This document shows positions 59,901 to 64,000 of a stretch of 64,000 nucleotides of DNA, in pieces. The translations under genes were made by a program, and so were the position numbers. Every line of letters begins with the position of its first letter. The stretch's first letter is position 1. The notes beneath the pieces are model-generated. The model saw only the letters and a program-made list of their open reading frames with translations, ran no database searches and was not told where the DNA came from. The DNA is from Coriaria nepalensis (Eukaryota > Streptophyta > Magnoliopsida > Cucurbitales > Coriariaceae): assembly GCA_027186245.1 (NCBI GenBank), contig CP114500.1, positions 7,822,001 through 7,886,000 on the forward strand, in the 5' to 3' direction.

Positions 59901-59993
59901 TGGGGAGTACCTCCACCTGTTGAGAATGGGTCAGCATCAAGTGTTCCAACCACTTCAGTCGGAGCTTCTGGTTCGGATCAAGCCCCAAGATAA
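53901..59993 (+). CDS. TPL: TOPLESS / TOPLESS-related transcriptional corepressor
   Basis: TPL/TPR proteins are nuclear corepressors recruited by EAR motifs of Aux/IAA, NINJA, BZR and others. The protein is rebuilt from about 25 exons, roughly 1,130 aa. N-terminal LisH/CTLH/CRA region: LSRELVFLILQFLDEEKFKE, YFEDEVHNGNWDDVEKYL, LLTLENFRENEQLSKYGD. A proline-rich linker contains LAGWMSNPSAV and the nuclear-type KRPRP. Two WD40 propellers follow, for example DLAFSHPGKQLCVITCGDD and WKLTELNEPSQCRSLRLPEN. The end is GSDQAPR. All exons read open with GT-AG joins. It is a co-orthologue of Arabidopsis TPL and TPR1 and the sequence alone does not separate them. The CTLH segment reads KHDLSKAVDIL where I remember HDR in Arabidopsis. 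Confidence 0.93.
57473..57490. repeat. G18 homopolymer in a TOPLESS intron
   Basis: Eighteen consecutive G residues about 35 bases into the intron at about 57439-57544. A G13 tract at 34545-34557 and a C19 tract at 1969-1987 (RAE1 intron 4) are similar. Confidence 0.95.
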
Positions 59994-60855
59994 TCGGAAA
60001 AAAGCAGCCAGGGTCAAGTGCTTTTACATGCTTGGTTGCTGGCCCGCTTCATACATATTTTAAAGGGTATACTAATAATTATTTTGACATCTTCATTTTT
60101 CTTTTCCTTATTATTCATAATACATTTACTCTCCCCCCAAATTCATGTTTTTCTTTTTGCTCTTCCTTTTTGTTTTGCAGTCCGGTTTCACGACACGACA
60201 CGAACATCAAGGATGTAGATTTATTAACATAATAGACTCGGTTTTTTTTTATTTGAGGTAACATGGTTTAGGATTATTAGTATTGTGAAAATACCCACTT
60301 CCTCTTTTCTTTCTCTTTGTATTTTGTCCCACTTCTTCTCTCTTATTTTTAAAATTATACAATACCTTGAAATTCAGCATGTGACTTGATCACCTCTGTT
60401 CTTCTCCATAGAATCTGAAATCAAAATTATGTTGTGAGATCGTTTTTATTTTTTTAAATGTTAATATTATCATATATTTTTTTACGAAGGGTAATATTTG
60501 ATCTTGTGTTCATATGAAACAGAATGAATATCCACCGGGCAAATATTTGAAGAACACGCAAATTATTGTTCTCAATAAACGTAAAAAATTATTCTTCACA
60601 AAAATATTGTAATATGTCAGCAAAAATGAAACAAAATACTTTCAGTGTCACAAGTACAACGAACGGTATCTACAACGAACGGTATGCACAAGTAAATTCC
60701 ATCAAACACTTAACATGCCCCTGGTTTTTCTTTCATTTACATGTCCAACCCCGGGGCAACGGATCTATGTACAAATAATTTCCATATTTACATACTATTT
60801 ATATGTACTGTGTTATTATTCGTCCAAAGTCCAATTTCCAAAGCTTACCGACGAC
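59994..60855. other. 3' flanks of the convergent TOPLESS and LRR genes
   Basis: Contains the TOPLESS 3' UTR, with a possible 3' UTR intron (donor-like near 60066; TTTTGCAG near 60173-60180), and the LRR gene's 3' UTR. No other gene is seen. Confidence 0.4.
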
Positions 60856-63800
60856 TTACTCGGGACGAAAGCTCACCAGATTTGGAAGGTGGGTGTACTG
60901 AAGCTTCCTTATGTCATTTGCTGTCACCTTGCAAGCCTCAAGTGTCAACTGTTTCAAACACTTCAAATTCTTTAAATGCTTAAGGCCCGAACTAGTAATA
61001 CGGGAATTCGAAATGTTTAAAGAGATCAATCCTGTCAAACCTGCAGTTTTTAGAAGGATTTGAAATTTTCACAGTTGAACCATAATCATCAGATGAAGAA
61101 CACAGATCAAGTGAAATATAATGACCAGGTAAATATAAATTCATGAAAAGAATACCACAAATCAACTCTAAGGTCTTGTCCGTAAGGTTGCAATTTTGGG
61201 ATAGATTTAAGAGTGTCAAGGAGGAAAGGTCTTTGATATTCTTTACACCAGTATCAGTCAATCCTCCACCGCAAATTTCCAGGGATCGCAGGTTCTTGAA
61301 GTCTGCTTCCCCGAACACAAAGAATAAGAAGGAATTGATGTAGATTAAAACAACTATAAATAGTATAAATGATTTTCTGCCACATTAATCCTTAACAATA
61401 TGCTAAAAATTTGAGTATGCATAGAAGACAGTCTCCATTTGCTATGTTGAACTGTTTTAAGATATGGTCAAGATATTTCTATCAGCAAATCAACTCAAAT
61501 TCTACATATTACGTACTTCGCAAATAGTTTGCTCCAGAGTCTGTTATACGAGCTCCAAAGAGATCCAAATGAGTCAACCCGCTCAAACCTGGCTCAGAAA
61601 GAAATGCTAAACATGATTATAAGGTCCTGATATATAATAAGGATGTGAGCAATCAATAGTCCACTTTCGGATGTCGATGACTAAGAATGAATATTAACAT
61701 ATTTAAGTGCAGAACAGCATGAAACAGATTTATAACAAGTGCAGGCACACTTACTTGTTAGGGCTGCAAGTCCCATATCTGTTATTTGGCGACTATCCAA
61801 ATTTAGTGATTTAAGAGATGAGAGCCCAGATAATTTTCTTAAACCATCATCTGTAACCCCAGTGAATGAAAGATTTATGCTCTCTAGCTTAGTCAAACCT
61901 ACAACAAATTATAACAGCACATAACATGTCAAGAGACTATGAAATACACAGTGCTAGCAGAGTAGCAATGCAATGCTTAGAAGAAAGTAAAAAAGAAAGG
62001 TCATAACAAAATAAATAGAGAAGTTTCCTCTTGACCTGACCTCACTTCAAGGTAGCATATTACAAAGCTGAACAAGAAAATTATTTGAACATCCTAACAT
62101 ATCAAGTGGAAGCAACGGGACAAATCCTTTCCCCTCTAATTTCCAAAGAGCACTAGAAACTTACAAATTTGATTATTAGGGGCATAATTTTGAACTCAAA
62201 GACTTCTATGAGGCTATTCCGAGAGATTAATGTCTAACCAGATAGATGGCGAAGCCCATTGCTTCCAACTTCAGTGTCAGACAGTTCCAAACATTTCAAT
62301 TGGCGAAGGCCTGAAATCAAAAGGTTTGCAAGGAAATATCAGAATTACTTTGGGAAGGGGGGCAGAGAGAGAGAGAGAGAGAGAGAGAGGGCCGCAGGGG
62401 GAATCATTTAAAGGTCATAGATTCACCAGTCAAGTTAACCAGCCCTACATCACCAATCCTACACGAATCCAGGTTCAAGCTCTCTAGATTTGTCAAACCT
62501 GATTCATTATATAAAAAAAACATAAAGAGAGAGAATTATGTTTCATCCGTTGATAAATCAGTGATGTACACTACAATGGCTGCCAGTCGCATGCCATAAT
62601 TGAATTTTATTTCCAAAAACTAGCAAATACTATATTCCTGTGAATTATTTGCAACTTTAAACTCATAAAGGGGCAAAACTACACAGATAAATCAGTTACA
62701 TGTGAAAAGGAAAAACCAAACACAGTCATCTGAGAAAGATGGAGAACAAATATGAGATGTAGGCAAAAGTACGTAGACATAGGGTGAAGGAGACACTACC
62801 TTTTAAGTGAGCCAAACAAGCATTACTAATGCCACTAAACCCCAGATTTAATATTTTCAAGTTCACAAGCCCTGAAGAAATAGATATGTTTTAATATTCA
62901 AGGGCATCTTATATTTAGAGAGGGAGAAAGAGAGGAGGAGGAGGAGGAAAAAGGAGGAGAATATATGGTGTGCATTGCAGCCCAAGAATGTCATTTCATG
63001 AAATAAGTCCTTAGAGAAACTTACCAGAAAATTTCTCACTCCCATCATCAGACAGATGACATCTGCTGAGATTCAAATACAGCAGGGTAACAAGACCTGA
63101 GCAATTACTGAATCAAGTCAGAAATCAGGTTACGGCTATCCAAAATTAAACAGTTGATTTCCACTCTTTTTTTCTAGGAAGGATAATTATAATACTGTAA
63201 TGCTGGACCAATGAATTCTTTTATCAAGAATAAACACGAGGATATAAAAGCCTACTTAGATCCATGCATATTAAATAATTCTTTAATAAAAAAAAAGTGC
63301 TCCTAGCTTTATATTTGAAGATAAAATGGGTAAGAATAACAATCTTAGGGATGAAATCACTACAAACTACTTGTACTTGGAGTCATACCAAACAGTTAAA
63401 CCTTTTGAGACAAACCTGAAAGAGAGTCCAGACATGCAGCAGTTACTGGACATCCTTCTAAGTTCAGCAAAGAAAGTTTTTGCAGCCCTGCAATGAGAGA
63501 AAGAAATACAATTTATGCTTCCTCTACTAAAGCCTTACACTCTTCCTAAACTCCTTTTCTTTTTTCTTCTTTTTCAGAAACATCACTTCTTTAAAGGTGG
63601 AGCAAGCGAGTTCTAAAGCACAATCCTCAAAAATTGAGTTATCATAGATCCTTAAAACCATTGGTTCTGAATTCACATTAATAATCTCTTCACCCCATGA
63701 GTAATTGGATCTCCCGTTGAAGACATGAATATAAGGAGAGAAATCTCGAAATACCTTGGGACCATTGCATGGTTCAATATTATCCTATGATAACGTCAAT

Positions 63801-64000
63801 TAAACTTGTGAAAACTGTTAAGTACCTTTTAGGTAAGAAATTCCTTTATCTGTAACCTTACTGCAAGAAATCTGCAATTCCTTCAAGTTTGTTAGGCCTG
63901 AAATCGAAATTCGGCGATTCCATGATAAGAGGTCAGAGATCGAGTCAATTTAATAATGTATCTTACAATATAAATCATAATGATAAAAGCAACAACCTGC
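60856..64000 (-). CDS. RNI-like LRR protein, 3' part only
   Basis: A chain of short LRR exons, mostly about 72-75 nt, each starting GGT-TTG (Gly-Leu) after a CAG acceptor, runs down the minus strand. Visible repeats include LTNLKELQISCSKVTDKGIS (about 63830-63900), LQKLSLLNLEGCPVTAACLD (about 63420-63487), LVNLKILNLGFSGISNACLA (about 62802-62872), LTNLESLNLDSCRIGDVGL (about 62432-62500), LTKLESINLSFTGVTDDGL (about 61835-61900) and LTHLDLFGARITDSGANYL (about 61520-61590). The last exon (61038-60856) ends LPNLVSFRPE. This ending and the exon pattern match, from memory, the At1g15740/At4g23840 family, whose role is unknown. The 5' end lies beyond the window. Confidence 0.85.

Overview
This window is nuclear DNA of a dicot plant, probably a rosid. 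It is AT-rich, its genes are split by canonical GT-AG introns, it carries a decayed Ty1/copia retrotransposon, and every recognisable protein belongs to a plant family (TOPLESS, AP2/ERF, F-box/LRR, receptor-like proteins). The species cannot be named from the sequence. No prokaryotic feature, CRISPR array, tRNA or rRNA was seen. Splice sites were read by eye; the exon sums of RAE1, both RLPs, the EAR-like gene and the MFS gene are exact multiples of three.

Layout. 0.4-4.0 kb: RAE1 mRNA-export factor (+). 4.6-10.0 kb: relic of a receptor-like-protein (RLP) gene, broken by a copia element truncated at its 5' end. 10.6-17.3 kb: RLP gene 1 (+), with an expanded series of LRR exon modules. 17.7-21.3 kb: decayed glycerol kinase, plasma-membrane H+-ATPase and PADRE-type genes. 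21.7-23.4 kb: F-box/LRR gene with an in-frame stop. 24.8-27.2 kb: uncharacterised coiled-coil/EAR-like gene. 28.0-28.8 kb: AP2/ERF factor (-). 30.9-32.3 kb: F-box/LRR gene (-). 33.0-35.3 kb: decayed BRAP2-type RING gene (-). 36.2-38.4 kb: nodulin-like MFS transporter (+). 39.1-39.7 kb: SAM-domain protein (-). 40.5-45.2 kb: RLP gene 2 (-), an inverted paralogue of RLP gene 1. 45.7-47.4 kb: decayed PPR and AVT6-type transporter fragments. 47.4-53.3 kb: repeat-rich intergenic DNA. 53.9-60.0 kb: TOPLESS-type corepressor (+). 60.9-64.0 kb: 3' part of an LRR gene (-) that runs off the window.

How it fits together. The single-copy genes resemble, from memory, a set located near the end of Arabidopsis chromosome 1 (RAE1, AHA9, an RNI/F-box gene, an ERF, another RNI gene, an MFS gene, a SAM gene, AVT6E, TPR1, GLI1). 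The last pair, TOPLESS plus this LRR gene, also matches the TPL/At1g15740 neighbourhood. The window therefore looks like an ancestral collinear block in which several members have decayed and into which an expanding RLP family has inserted or duplicated. The two intact RLPs lie tail-to-tail around about 23 kb. They differ mainly in how many LRR exon modules they carry, which makes this the most active part of the window. No wholly new biochemical system was found; the most notable signals are the modular RLP exon amplification and a duplicated in-frame splice donor in RAE1.
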